A stretch of 64,000 bases of DNA. Source: Atherix ibis. Taxonomy: Eukaryota > Arthropoda > Insecta > Diptera > Athericidae. Position 1 is the stretch's first letter, and each line of letters opens with the position of its first letter. A program made the position numbers and the translations under genes. Positions 11,807 through 23,561 of this stretch are shown here, piece after piece. Under the pieces are notes generated by a model, which was not told the DNA's origin, did no database searches, and saw nothing but the letters and a program-made list of their open reading frames with translations. Where the stretch lies: NCBI GenBank assembly GCA_958298945.1, contig OY282605.1, forward strand, positions 118,044,267-118,108,266, in the 5' to 3' direction.

Positions 11807-12258
11807 TTTAATCCAAAATTGGTTTCGCCACTTCTCATGAATCCCATTCTAGTACCTTCCCATGGAGAAAATAGTCTCCGCTTACTCTCTTGTGGTTCCA
11901 TGTGGTCCCGCCACTCAACCTACTACATCCATAGTAGGTACATGTCCATAACCTCTACTGGTCCTAAAACTGCGCACGCGACGTTGATACTAATCACAGC
12001 CACTACGTTTCAGCCAAAAGACTAATCACCATGACGCACCGGATGCCCATGATACCACTTTTAGTTTTTAAATAGTAAGGAACCTTGTAAATTCCAGTCA
12101 CTTTTCCGGTCGGCTCAGGCACTTCTGATATTGATCATTGTTTTGATCGTTTTCCCAAAAGAAGCCCTCTTACGGGAATATTTTAATAGCACCAAAATGT
12201 CACTTTTATGAAAAATTTTCACAAATATTCTAACAAAATAATAAAACGCAAAAGCTCT
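11807..12258. other. compositionally balanced segment, unassigned
   Basis: More GC than its surroundings from about 11690 to 12170. Contains a second small inverted repeat, ACCTACTA (11918-11925) and TAGTAGGT (11932-11939). A 68-codon frame at 11819-12025 (plus) has no recognisable domain. Could be non-repetitive host sequence or an unknown element. Confidence 0.4.
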
Positions 12259-12680
12259 TATTTATTCCCATATATCAAGCTGCTTTTTCTATCCGTCTCT
12301 TTCACACTATAAGTGGGCTAAGAAGGCGTGTGTATCTGTTACGCTGCTTTTTAACGATTTATTGTCAATAAAAAGGAATGTAATTGGTGAATATTTTTCA
12401 TTTTTAATAATGCTGTCTCTAAACATAAAAATGTTTCAGGGACACCACCACCCTCACAAAAATAATTTACAATTTATTATAATAATAATTTGACTTTTGG
12501 TTTTTTTAGGGAAATTAATTTTGATTCGTATTTTTAAATTAAATAAAAAAAGAAAACTATTTCAATAGCAGCAAAATTCTAGTTTTAGAAGAATTTTTAT
12601 TCACATACATTAAGCTGCTTTTTCTAGCCGTCTTTTTTGCACTATAAGTGAATTAAGAAGGCGTGTATAGCTGCGCTGCT
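12259..12680. repeat. diverged direct duplication, offset about 335 bp
   Basis: 12259-12354 and 12596-12680 are clearly related. Both contain AAGCTGCTTTTTCTA, then a CCGTCT block, CACTATAAGTG and AAGAAGGCGTGT. The sequence before each copy (TAGCACCAAAAT and TAGCAGCAAAAT) is also similar, so the duplicated unit is probably the whole ~335 bp. No coding content or family recognised. Confidence 0.65.
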
Positions 12681-12739
12681 CACAATGACAGATGCGAGCT
12701 GCTAACATGCTGTTATTGCGCTACTTTTTTACGTTTGCT

Positions 12740-14079
12740 TGTTAATAAGTTCCCATTTAACATGAACACTTAACTTAATTGTATAATGATTTTTTTTTAT
12801 TTGAGTTGGAATGTTTTGAGATGATCGAATCTGTTTAAATTAAATATGCTTGAAAAGTATGAAAAATGCTTTAAAGTAACTAAAAAATAACGCATTCAAG
12901 GCATTTATTTTTTTTTTCAAATATTTTTACGGGTTTCTCCCTTAACATACGTGTAGGCGTACAAAACGAATCTTAACTACCATATTATTATCAGATAAGG
13001 AAGATAGATATGGGAGAAAAAACAATTTTTTTTTTTTTGGCATATCAAAAACACTCCAAAATGTGAGTGCTATGGAAATTTTGCTCCAATTTTTATTCCA
13101 TTCCTTCAGTCAGAATTATTTGATTGTTTTTATTTTTCTGTTTGTGTTTCTGTATTTTGATTTTGTACATTTTGTCTGTAAACTTTTTTAATATTGAACA
13201 ACAAACTAAAAACAAACAATTTAGAATTTGGACGATATTTGAATTTTTTGAGGAGAAATGATGGTGGAGATGATGGAACATTGCACAATAAAATAAAGTT
13301 GAAAATATTGCGAAACAAGTGGAAATGTGTTACTACTATTCGTTATTTGGTAGTCAAGTATGCGCACTTGTTTCGAACAGAAAATTACAATGTTTTTAAA
13401 ATGAGTACAGTTTTTATCATCATTCGCAAAAAATATACTCTAGAGTATATTTTTCGGTTTATGTTAATTTGAGTTTTTTATTAATTTTTAATATCAAATT
13501 GAATTGCTGACTAAAGTTTTCTTTTGATCCTGTCTGGGTTTTCTTAACCAAATCAGTCAAGCTAAAAAAAAAAAAGAATACCCACAAAAGGGAATGTTTC
13601 ATTTATTCGTAATATTAATAATTTCTTTTAAATTCTTTTTATATAAAATCCTTTGTAATTCAAATCTTGCCCGGGAGTGTAGAATTTCGAAACTGTTCCG
13701 AAAAAGACTCCTAATAAAAAAATTCATCTTTTTTTACCAAAAGTTCGAACTTTGTTAATTTTTTTCTTTTAACCAAGATTTAAAATGAAAAAATCTGTCA
13801 GGTTTTTTAACAAAATATTTGGATTTCAAGATTCTCAGACAAAAGATCATAATTTTTGAAATTCATAATCAATAGTCGAGATTTGTAAATTGTTTATGAA
13901 AAAAATTCATAATTTAATTTATAAAAAAAAAGTTTAAACTTTTGTGAATTTTTATCAAGCACTCGATTTTTTGTGAACATTTTTCCATGTTTCCATTCCA
14001 TTTACGAATTTTTATCCAAAATAACATTTTTTGGAAAAAAGATGTTTTTTTTTAATATTAGGATTTGTGAATATTTTCC
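12740..14079. other. AT-rich DNA, no gene seen
   Basis: A 92-codon frame at 13194-13472 (plus) is not interrupted but shows no domain and lies in ordinary AT-rich sequence. From about 13740 the sequence grades into the AAATTC/TTTGTGAATTTT repeat that becomes regular at 14080. Confidence 0.45.
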
Positions 14080-14475
14080 ATTATTCAAATTTTTTTACCA
14101 AAAATTCAAAGTTTGTGAATGAATTTTTAAACCAAATTTCAAAGTTTGTCAATTTTTAAACAAAATTTCAAAGTTTGTGAATTTTGAACGAAATTTCAAA
14201 GTTTGTGAATTTTGAACAAAATTTCAAAGTTTGTGAATTTTTAAACAAAATTTCAGTTTGTCAATTTTTTAACGAAATTTCAAAGTTTGTGAATTTTAAA
14301 CAAAAATTCAAAGTTTGTGAATTTTGAACAAAAATTCGAAGTTTGTGAATTTTGAACGATAATTTAAAGTTTGTGAATTTTGAACAAAAATTTGTGAATT
14401 TTGAACAGAAGTTCAGTTTGTGAATTTTGAACGAAAATTCAAAGTTTGTGAATTTTTAAGTAAAATTCATAGTTT
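14080..14475. repeat. ~30-bp AT-rich tandem array
   Basis: About 13 units built on AAATTTCAAAGTTTGTGAAT followed by TTTGAAC or TTTAAAC. The period is near 30 bp with length variants; one unit near 14380 is truncated. Better copies are in the centre, and both edges decay into similar sequence (13740-15100), as expected of an old minisatellite. Confidence 0.85.
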
Positions 14476-15540
14476 GTAAATATTTACCTAAAATTGATCA
14501 GTTGTAAATTCCGAATAGTTGAATTTTTATTAAATAATTAAGATTGAAATTCCACACTAGAAAAATTTCACTTTTCAATTTCAGGTAAAAATTCACAGTT
14601 TAGTATTTGGCAACTAATCGAGATTTTTGAATTTTCCGCATAAATTAAACTCAGCCAGCATCTGTGAACTTCCATCAAAAATTCACGAATTAAAATTTCT
14701 TTCCTCTAAAAATTCACGTTTTTAAAATTACCAAAAATTTAGAATTGTTTATTTGAATTAATTTGAACTTTTTTAACTTAACTGGTTTAGTTACAAATAA
14801 AGGGTTCTGAATTTTTACCAACAACTAAAGATATTTGACTTTTTTGTGAATTTTTTAACTACGAACTCGAACTTTTTGCAGGCTTCGAAAATTCGAAATT
14901 GTGAATGTTTACTAATTGGAATTATTAGTTTTAAGTTTTTTCAACTCAAATATTTTAGTCATTAATTAAAGGCTTCTGAATTTAAAATTCACAAAGCTTG
15001 TGAATTTTTCAACTACGAACTAGAATTTGTGAGTTCCTTTTTTTAAAAATTCACTTTTTCGTGTTACCGAAAATTCGAAATTGTGAATTTTTGAATTTTT
15101 ACATAGTTTTTACTTTTTTAAACTCAAATTTTTTAGTCACAAATTAAGGTCTTCCGAAGTTTTATTGTACTAAAAACTAAAGATTTTTATATTTTACCAA
15201 AAAATACAAGGCTTGTGAATTTTTTAACTACGAACTCGAGTTTGTGAGTTTTTCTTCCCAAAATTTTGTCAACATTTGTGATTTTTTCAAATTGTCAATG
15301 TTTGTTAATATTTGGAATTTTTCAAAATTAGTCTTAATTTACTAAAATTCTTACGATTTACATAAAAATAAAGAATAAAAAAATTATATGAAATTTTAAG
15401 ATTCTCTTAAGAATTTTAAGTTAGTTTTCTGATTTTGAAAAAGTCTGCATAAAAGAAAATTTAGAAGCCAAAAATTCAGATATTTAAAAAAAAAATTGTA
15501 AAAGTATTAGTAAAATTGTATTATTTCCTTTCCAGGAGCA
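14476..15540. repeat. decayed flank of the 14.1-kb minisatellite
   Basis: Scattered TTTGTGAATTTTT and AAAATTCA motifs with no steady period. No gene or transposon recognised. Confidence 0.45.
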
Positions 15541-16400
15541 GTTTTTTTATATATAAAACAAATAAAAAATATTAGCTTACTTATTAAAATCAAATATTTA
15601 AAACACGCCATCAATTTAAGGACATGCGAAAATATTATTTTTTATCTCAAAAATAAGTAACACAAAATTGCTAAAATAAATAAAAAAAAAGAAAATTAAA
15701 ATTTTTCTTTTTTCGATGTCATTTTTTGCAGTAAAGAAGAATTTAAAAAAAAAACCTTAAAAAAAATGTGCCTTAGTTAGAACTGAACGACTTAGATAGA
15801 GTAGAGGCCTTACGTGATCACCGGTTTTGATTATCTAGAAATCACAGTCGTTACAGTTGATGATTTAAAAATCACATTCGTTAAAAAAAACACACACAAA
15901 AAAAACCAACCCTACCCATTCTGTTATTATAATTTTTTCAAAAATTGCATTTAAATTATGCCCTTAGGGTAAGGGTCTCAGAGTGTTTATAAGAAATTCC
16001 TGATTTTTTGATGCCAGCTAATAATTTTGGTATAATTTATTTGGAATGAAATTAAAATTTTTACCAAAATTATAATAGTTTTGATGTGAGTTTAGAGTTG
16101 AAATTTGACACGAACTTTGGAAATGTGAAAAAGCCAATTTTTTTGGTATAGTTTTCTTAGAAATACAAATAATAAAAAAGGAATTTTTATGGAATATTTT
16201 TGGGGGAAATTTTTCTTTTCTGTTTTATATTTTGCATATTTTGTTTTCTGTTAAAAAATTCAACCCTCAAGGGAGCTTTAATGATTTATTTAACAAGATT
16301 TAATTTATTTCCTTGTCTTGATGAATTTTCGCTTTAATAAATTAAATTACCACACAATCCTTCTCCCATATGGGTACGATTATGTCGCGTAGAGTTTAAT
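15541..16400. other. AT-rich DNA, no gene seen
   Basis: Nothing recognised beyond homopolymers and a short CACACACA tract near 15890. Confidence 0.5.
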
Positions 16401-16511
16401 TTATTATTTATTTATAAAAAAAAAAGAATTTTTTTTTTTTGCAAATATTTTTAATTTAAATTTAAAAAAAAAACACAACTCTTCAAAGACAAATCCTGTA
16501 ATAACACTCAC

Positions 16512-16604
16512 TCGTCTATAATCAATTTTGTCGTAGACTGTACCTTGTACTTGACAGTTGCGGGGGATTCCCATTTTGTCTAATTTCTTCTTGTGGATGT
16601 TCAA
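16512..16604 (-). other. weak candidate exon with a GTGAGT donor
   Basis: The minus strand from 16604 encodes MNIHKKKLDKMGIPRNCQVQ, then GTVYDKIDYRR. The codons end at a GTGAGT (complement of 16506-16511), a good match to a 5' splice site. The translation is less biased than its AT-rich surroundings. No domain is recognised, no convincing acceptor was found upstream, and the initiator is arbitrary. A chance frame remains the main alternative. Confidence 0.2.
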
Positions 16605-16609
16605 GTGAA

Positions 16610-17559
16610 AAATAAGAAACTTTTCGACTAGCTTTCAACCACCGTTTTTTGTGACATTCCATTTTTTAATAAATTTTTTATTACAACTAATAAAATATTT
16701 AGTCGATGTTTCTAGTTAACTACCATACAAAAACTTTCACTCTCGCGCACACTTTCACACTTAAATGCGTACACAGCAATAAAATGGTAAAGTTATTTAT
16801 TTTTTCCTCTTAAAATAATATTTTTTATGTTTTTATCGATTTTGGTTTTTATTTTTTTTTATACTTATTTTTTTGTTGTTGCTGTTTTCAGAGAAAGCCT
16901 TAAAATGTCCTAGGTACTTATTTTTGACGAAAATTTATATCCTTGTTGCGACAGATATAATTTTCGAAAAATTTTCTTTTACTAGACAGGACCACCCTCC
17001 CCTCCCTTCTTTTCTTTTAAAACTCCTCCGCCTTGTTATGTTTTGATTGAAATTTTTCTCAAATTTTTTACTTAATTTTTTTTTTTATCCTTTACACATG
17101 TCATGTCATATGTGAATGTCCTGATGACAAATGATTTTCAACAAATTTATTTCAAATTATTTCCTAAAATTGAAATTATTTCCAAACGCAATAAAGAAGA
17201 AGTTTTATTTAAAAAAAAAAACTGCTTTTTTCTGGTTGAAAAAATTCTATAGAAGAAAAATGATGGACTAAAAAAAGATAAAAAAGATACTTTGGGACTA
17301 CCTATCTACAGACTATAAATTGGTATTGTTATCCTGTTGTGAAGTTTTTCAATTGTTATTTTGATCAATTCTCTTGTATCAAAAAAAAAAAAAATATTTT
17401 TGAGTGATGACGGAAAAATGACGGAAAACTCCCTTAAAAAATGTGAGTGATTTTTGAGTGACAGGTGCGGAAAAACCCTTATAAAGTGTGAATGTTTAAT
17501 CATTTATTTATCTTAATTTTTTCGGTTCAGATAAAAACTTTTTTTTTAAGTTTTCTTAT
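16610..17559. other. AT-rich DNA, no gene seen
   Basis: Homopolymers and short A/T repeats. A 65-codon frame at 17306-17503 (minus) includes a near-duplicate SHF...FSL segment caused by a local direct repeat of the GTGAGTGA type. No recognised feature. Confidence 0.45.
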
Positions 17560-18830
17560 AAATAAATCTGTTTCCTTTGGTAAAAAAAAGTCCAATTCGA
17601 TTTGACTTTTTCTTGAAAAAATATTTTTTTTTTTTAAATTCTAAAAATATAACCCATTTGGGACATGAACTTTTTTTAACAAACGTTCCAGTTTACATAA
17701 TCCTTCTCACAAATTAAAAAAGTTCTAAATTTAATTTGGCAGTTGAAATATTTTTTACCAAACATTTTCAAAATTGTGCCAATAAATTTTCAACTTTTTT
17801 AATTTTTAACAAAAGTTTGGTAATTTGTAATTTTTTTAAACAAATTTTAACAGAAAATTTAGAATATTTTTAACAAAAAAAGTCAGAATTTTTTTTTAAA
17901 ATTCATAATAAAAACTCAAGGTTTGTGAAATAAATTGTTTATTATAAAAATTTGGCAAAAATTGGAGAGTTTTAAATTTTTAATTGAAAAAATTCGAACT
18001 TTGATGAATTCTCAAGAAAACTTCAAACTCAACTAATTATATTTTTTCGAGTATTTAAATTTTATATTTCGAGATTTTATATGAAAAATACTGTTTTTTT
18101 TTTTATTCAAAAAACTAAAATCAAGAATTTATTCCGTAAACTAATTTTTGGAAATTTTTCGGCAAAACTCCGCTATTTTGAAAAATTTAAAAAAATTACT
18201 TTTCGAGATTCTATACGAAAAATGCTGGTTTTAAAAAAAAAATTATCGAAAATCAGGAATTTTTTCCATAAATTTAATTAATGCGAATTTTTTGTAAAAA
18301 TTCCGATAGTGCAAATTTTTTAACAAAAACTCAACATTTGCAAATTGCGAAAAAATTGTAATTTTTTGGTAAAAAAATTCAAAATCTTGTGAATTTCTGG
18401 AAAAAATTGATTTTAAATTTTGGGCATTTTTTTTTTAATGAACATTCAAAATTTTTTGAATTTTTGTACAAATAAAAAATTATCTCCTAAAATTGCATAT
18501 GAAAAATTTAGTTTGTGAGCTTTTTTTTTTTTATCAAAAATTCCAATTTTTGTGAATTTTTTACCTAAAATTGTAAAATCGCAATTATCAAATCTTAAGC
18601 AATTATTTTTTTTTGAAACTTTTATTTTTATCCTAACATCAGAATTTGTGAATTCCCATCAATGAGATCATAAACGAAATTTTCTTTTTTAATTTCTAAC
18701 AAAAAATACAAAATTTGTAATTTTTTTCTTTTTTACTAAAAATTTAGAATTTGTGAGTTTTTTTTTCTCAAAAAATTATGAAATTTTTACTTATTTGAAT
18801 TTTTAGTTTTTAAATTATTCAATTTGATAT
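17560..18830. repeat. degenerate AAAATTC/TTTGTGAATTTTT repeat
   Basis: Resembles the decayed flanks of the 14.1-kb array but without regular units. Open frames such as 18081-18281 (plus) are by-products of it. Confidence 0.45.
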
Positions 18831-18859
18831 CGCCCAAATTCTAATTCGTGGCTTTTCAG

Positions 18860-19167
18860 TATCTCTCACGATATCCGGTGAATACTATGCTTGACCGCCA
18901 AAAACATTCGTTCCAACATGCCTCAAGCAACTCCGTTTCGAGGAAATTCAGCTTCTTTCAAACAAGCGGTGCGCTGCGAGGCATTTTACACCCAAACACA
19001 TCAACAAAAATAGTACAAACGGATTCCTGAAATATATCCAGATTCTGAGCCATGTCTCTTAAAATATGCTGAACCATCTCTCGTCACTTTTCCTATCTTT
19101 TCAAGGTCTACCGGAATGAGGCAAGGCTGTAACCACTTCTCGACCATCTTTGAAGGCTTTGTATCAC
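18860..19167 (-). pseudogene. mariner-like transposase N-terminal remnant
   Basis: Minus-strand pieces in shifting frames give YKAFKDGREVV and ALPHSGRP (19167-19110), then ILRDMAQNLDI-QESVCTIFVDV (near 19050-18995), and a KLNFLE-like segment (near 18960). The order matches the DNA-binding half of insect mariner-type transposases (W-Y-K-x-F-K-D-G-R, S-G-R-P, then L-x-I-S-x-x-x-V-x-x-I-L). Several frameshifts and stops are present, and no catalytic region follows. The call rests on recalled family consensus. Confidence 0.5.
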
Positions 19168-19169
19168 TT

Positions 19170-21050
19170 CATATTCTTGTATTTTATTTATAACTGAATC
19201 AAAATCCCTTCTACCCCCCCCCCCCCCCACCATAATAAATTACAACCCGCCCCACCCCTTTCCAAACAAATGTCAACATTTCATCTTAAAAATCCCAGAC
19301 CGCTATTGACCGACTAACAAAACCAAAACGCTTTCATAAATTTATTGACAGATGGCGCCAAAACTCTACGTAACAATTAGAATCATAAGTACCAACTTAA
19401 AGGTAAAATATTTTTTTTTTCATATTTTTTACGCGGGCTTTTCTTAAATGAACAATTCCGTATTCCTACAACGGAGTCTCAAGGAGTAATACAAAGTTCG
19501 AGTAAAAGATTTTTTTGTTATAAATTTCCATAACTCTTAATACCAGCTATTTTATAATAATATCCTTTTTATTAGTTTTCTGGTAAAAGAATCTTAAAGA
19601 AAATCTTAAAGTTTTTTTTTTCCATATCTTAATTTTGTTAAGTTGAATTCTTCTGAAAAACACATCAACTTTAATCCATCCAGTTGTTCACTTCCAATTT
19701 TCGGAAGCCGGTCCGTTTTCCATCTAATGTATCTCCTCACATCCTAGAACAGGACCAACAAACCACTGATGACCACAAATTTCTAACATAAACGCAGTAA
19801 TATTTATTCCCTTACGGGCCAGTGTACAATTATTTGAACAATATTCGAAATTGCGAAGAGAGAATGCCAATGTTAGTCACATTATGGTCTACTAATCCTT
19901 ACTGTGTACACTATGCGCTACACGAATACAAGAAGAGCAGGAAATTTTTGGTAAAAAGGAAAATAGGAAAAGTGGCCAACATATGACAATGTCTCATAAT
20001 AATTGGCAAAGGATAACATGGTGCATTCAGTCAAAACAAAGCTCTTAATTGGATTGCCAAATGTTCTCAAATACAACATGATTTCCGTTCTTGCCTTTCG
20101 TCCTTTATTTTTCTACTCTTGCTACATTTTCGTTCTTGTTACAAAAATATTTTTGATGTTAAAGTTAAGTTGCAACTAATACAAAAAAAAAAAAAAACAA
20201 AGGAGAAACAAAATGTACATTTGTGATTTAATTGAATTTTCCAACTCTGTTCGATTATTGATCCTTTACTGAAAAAAGGAGTAAAAAAAATCTGAATCAG
20301 CAAAAAAAAAAGAAAAATTGCCAAAAATATTTACATAATTTGTTATTATTTATTTCGGAAAAAAAATAATTTAAACAAAATCAATTTAAACCGAAAATCC
20401 CAACAAAATATTTTCCTATCCTTGTTGTGTTCGGAAAAAGTTTCTGTTTGGATTTTTCAAACATCCTGTAAACAACGAAAGACTTCTCAGTTAGAGTTTT
20501 CTTTTAGTGTCCTTCATCCTTTCGAATAGTTGCTTACAATTCAATATTCTTCTCTAAAATATTCTTATTCAAGGACGTTATATTAGCATTGAACTAATAT
20601 TATTGACCAATCCCAGCTAACGCATTTATCTTGTTCACCCTGAAATATGTATAAAAATTCAAAAATAACGAGACATTAGGAGGTGGGGGGGGGTCATATA
20701 AGCATTGTAAATTTCATCTCCAACAGATGATCGCACATGGACAACGTTATAAGTTCCAGTTTTCTTAATTTCCTTTCAACATTGCGCCCTTGGATAACAT
20801 TTCCTTTCTCAACTATTATTATTATTATAATTTTTTTTTGTGCTGAACTTCATAAAAATATGGTACTAGTCCGACGTCCCTTTGCCACTCTCTATTGTAA
20901 AAATAAAATCCCGACAGAGAAATAATTTTTATGCTGACAAATACCAATTTTATTAAAATCTTTTCATTATTGGATAGTAAAGGATTATCCAATTTATGCT
21001 TTGGAAAGTAAACTTTAATAAAATACACCTTAAATTTATATTTAAATAAA
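19170..21050. other. no gene seen
   Basis: Contains a C-run (about 19217-19227), a CAGATGGCGCC motif (19349-19359) shared with other sites in the window, and a G-run near 20690. Short frames such as 20139-20324 show no domain. No transposon recognised. Confidence 0.5.
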
Positions 21051-21055
21051 AGTTT

Positions 21056-22520
21056 TATTTCATTACATTGCTAGGACTGTAATGTCCATTGTTTATGGAA
21101 TAGATGGCCGCCATTGAATTTATTGTAGTTTAAGAATTGTCTGTGTAAGTTTAAGAATTGTCTGCGTAAAAACAATCGACCCATAACCCCTTTTTCTATA
21201 AAAAATTTGTACAAAAAATTTCCTATAAAAATTTATACAAAAAGATTCCTATAAAAATATTTACAAAAAAAATTTCCTATAAAAATGTCTACAAAAAAAA
21301 ATTTTCTAATAAAAATTTTTACAAAAAAAGAATTTTCTATAAAAAATTTTACAAAAAATTTGTTACCAAAAATTTTTATTTCATTATATTGCTAGGACCT
21401 TAGCATTATTTATGGAATAAATGGCTGAGACTCAAGTTTAATAGTTGTCTGTCATTACCCCATTTCTTATAAAAATTTTCCTATAAAAATGTTTTAAAAA
21501 ATTTCCTATAAAAATTTTTACAAAAAAAAATTTTCCTAGAAAAATATTTACAAAATAAAATGTCAAACATTTTTACAAAATAAATTTCCTAGAAAAATTA
21601 TTTCCCAAAAATTTCCTACAAAAAATATCCTATAAAAATGTTAACAAATTAATTTCCTATAAAAATTTTTACAAAAAATTTCCTGTAAAAATTTTTACAA
21701 AAAATTTCCTATACAAATTTTTACAAAAAATTTTCCATAAAAATTTTTACCAAAAAAAATTCCTAGGAAAACTTGTTACAAAAAATTTCCTATAAAATTT
21801 CCTACAAAAAATATCCTATAAAAATGTTAACAAATTAAATTCCTAGAAAAATTATTTACAAAAAATTTCCTATAAAAATTTTTACAAAAAAAAATTTCCT
21901 ATAAAAAATTTTACAAAAAAAAATTTCTATAAAAATTTTTACAAAAAAAAAATTTCCTATAAATTTTACAAAAAAAAATTTCCTATAAAAATTTTTACAA
22001 AAAAAAATTTCCTATAAAAATTTTTACAAAAAAAAGTTCCTATAAAAATGTTTACAAAAAAAATTTCCTATAAAAATTTTTACTTCATTATTATGCTAGG
22101 ATCTTACCAATTTTTATAGAATGAATAAATCCGCCACTGAACTTATTTTAGGACTTGATCCGCTTGAGATAATTTGTCCGCACTTTTCAGGCTATTGTTC
22201 GCTAATTAAATGACGAAATATGGTTTTAACTGCTCTTAAGTTTGAGAATTTTCTGCGTTAACACAATCTACCCATAACTCCACAAAAATAAATCCAGCGT
22301 TCTCAACTCCGCAGGTTCTTTGAGGGCAATTGACAATAACCTATCTCGAAATTTCGCATCTTGGGGACTTTTTACGTGATAAAACCAAAATTTGTCGCGT
22401 CATGTGGGGTTGCGGTCACAAAAAGTCAGCTACCCTACAACCGCAGTTCTTAGAATCAACAGTAACAGCCTCTTCTTCTTTATTTTCAATGAAATATGGG
22501 TCAATGATAGCTTTTCTTGC
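21056..22520 (-). mobile_element. D,D41D-type relic broken up by a minisatellite
   Basis: On the minus strand 22507-22420 reads PYFIENKEEEAVTVDSKNC (cf. family G-P-Y-F-F-E ... V-T-V-N), and near 22390 an ATPHDATNF-like piece follows (cf. GATCHT). The element end (TTATTTCATTATATTGCTAG and following TTTATGGAATAAATGGC) occurs three times, at about 21056-21190, 21376-21460 and 22080-22290, separated by the ~26-bp array. So the end of the relic and the satellite were amplified together. No intact frame. Confidence 0.5.
21190..22080. repeat. ~26-bp AT-rich minisatellite
   Basis: Units follow TTCCTATAAAAATTTTTACA then AAAAAA, period 25-28 bp, roughly thirty copies with one interruption (about 21365-21460) by transposon-end sequence. 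The same unit forms a second array at 25.3 kb. Confidence 0.9.
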
Positions 22521-23320
22521 AAAAATCCTTTTTAAAAAAATAACTTTATTTTATGACTTCACTCAAATTTCCGACTGTCAATCAAGGTCAACTCGATCAA
22601 AATTCAGAATCCACGCATTTTTATAAACTTTAAAGCACGCTTCCTTTATTAATAAAAATTCCTAAAAAATAAACGATAATTTTCGGGTAAGATTTACAAA
22701 ATGTTTCTTTTTTAACCAAAATAAAATAATATTTATAAAAAATGGTACATCAGCGCCATCTCTTTTTTAAAGCAAGAAAATGAATTTATTCTTTAAAATG
22801 TAAAATTGGTTCTTTAAAGTGAACATTTGATTATGAGTCTAAGACCTTAGGAATACTTTTTGAGTTGCAGATAACCTAGAGGTCCCCATTTAGTGTCAGT
22901 TTATTTTTGGTGACTTTTCATTTAGTAAAGTTTTGAACCATTCATTGCTAAGTGGTTCCCTCCTATAATAACCCCTTTTTTTATCAGCAAAAACTTCTCC
23001 CAAATTGAAACTTCGATATTGAAACTTATTTTAATATTAAAAAGGATCTGTGGACATAAACTAATTTTATTAACTCAAAAAAAAGTTTTTAAGGTCTTGG
23101 AACTTTTAGAAAAGGCGTAAGTATTATTCTGCGAAGAATTGTCACTGCTCGTAAATGGTAAATAATGGATACATTGTAAAATATGTTGGATAAAGTTTGG
23201 TTAGGGGACTAGTTCTTCCTAAAGCTTCCTAACTTTATCGACTATCAAATGGCAACCATTACATGGGATAGATTTATGTTGGTACATCTCGTAATTTTCT
23301 CAATTTTAAATGGAATTTAT
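22521..23320. other. no gene seen
   Basis: 22751-22762 carries CAGCGCCATCTC, one of the dispersed GCGCCATCT motifs. Nothing else recognised. Confidence 0.5.
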
Positions 23321-23327
23321 TTTGTGG

Positions 23328-23561
23328 TCACTGAAATTTTTTTTTTGGGTCTGTTTTACTAGTATTTATTTTGTTATCATTTTTGTTTTCAATCTGGATT
23401 TTCAAATAAACTATTTCTAAATAAACTGTATATCTTTCCACGTGTACAGCGGTCGACATTTTGGGAATTCCCTTGCGTGTGATCGGTTTCGGTTTGTTCG
23501 GAACTTTGTCGAATGGAATGTGAATTTGTCCGCAAATTATACATTTTTTGCACCATGTCAT
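23328..23561 (-). CDS. uncertain small open frame with Cys-rich start
   Basis: 77 codons beginning MTWCKKCIICGQIHIPF. The two C-x2-C pairs, and a first half with balanced composition (to about residue 42), make it look less random than neighbouring frames. The second half is AT-driven (KNDNKINTSK) and may be intron or noise. Upstream on the minus strand, about 160 bp before the ATG, a TATATAT box (near 23725) is present, but no clear initiator element. Not recognised as any family. It could be a first exon or a decayed element. Confidence 0.2.
   Translation of the reverse strand: MTWCKKCIICGQIHIPFDKVPNKPKPITRKGIPKMSTAVHVERYTVYLEIVYLKIQIENKNDNKINTSKTDPKKKFQ

Noticed and set aside
21190..22080. 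Regularly spaced repeats that could suggest a CRISPR array
   Set aside because: Units are contiguous without unique spacers, AT-only, and the context is a eukaryotic transposon relic.
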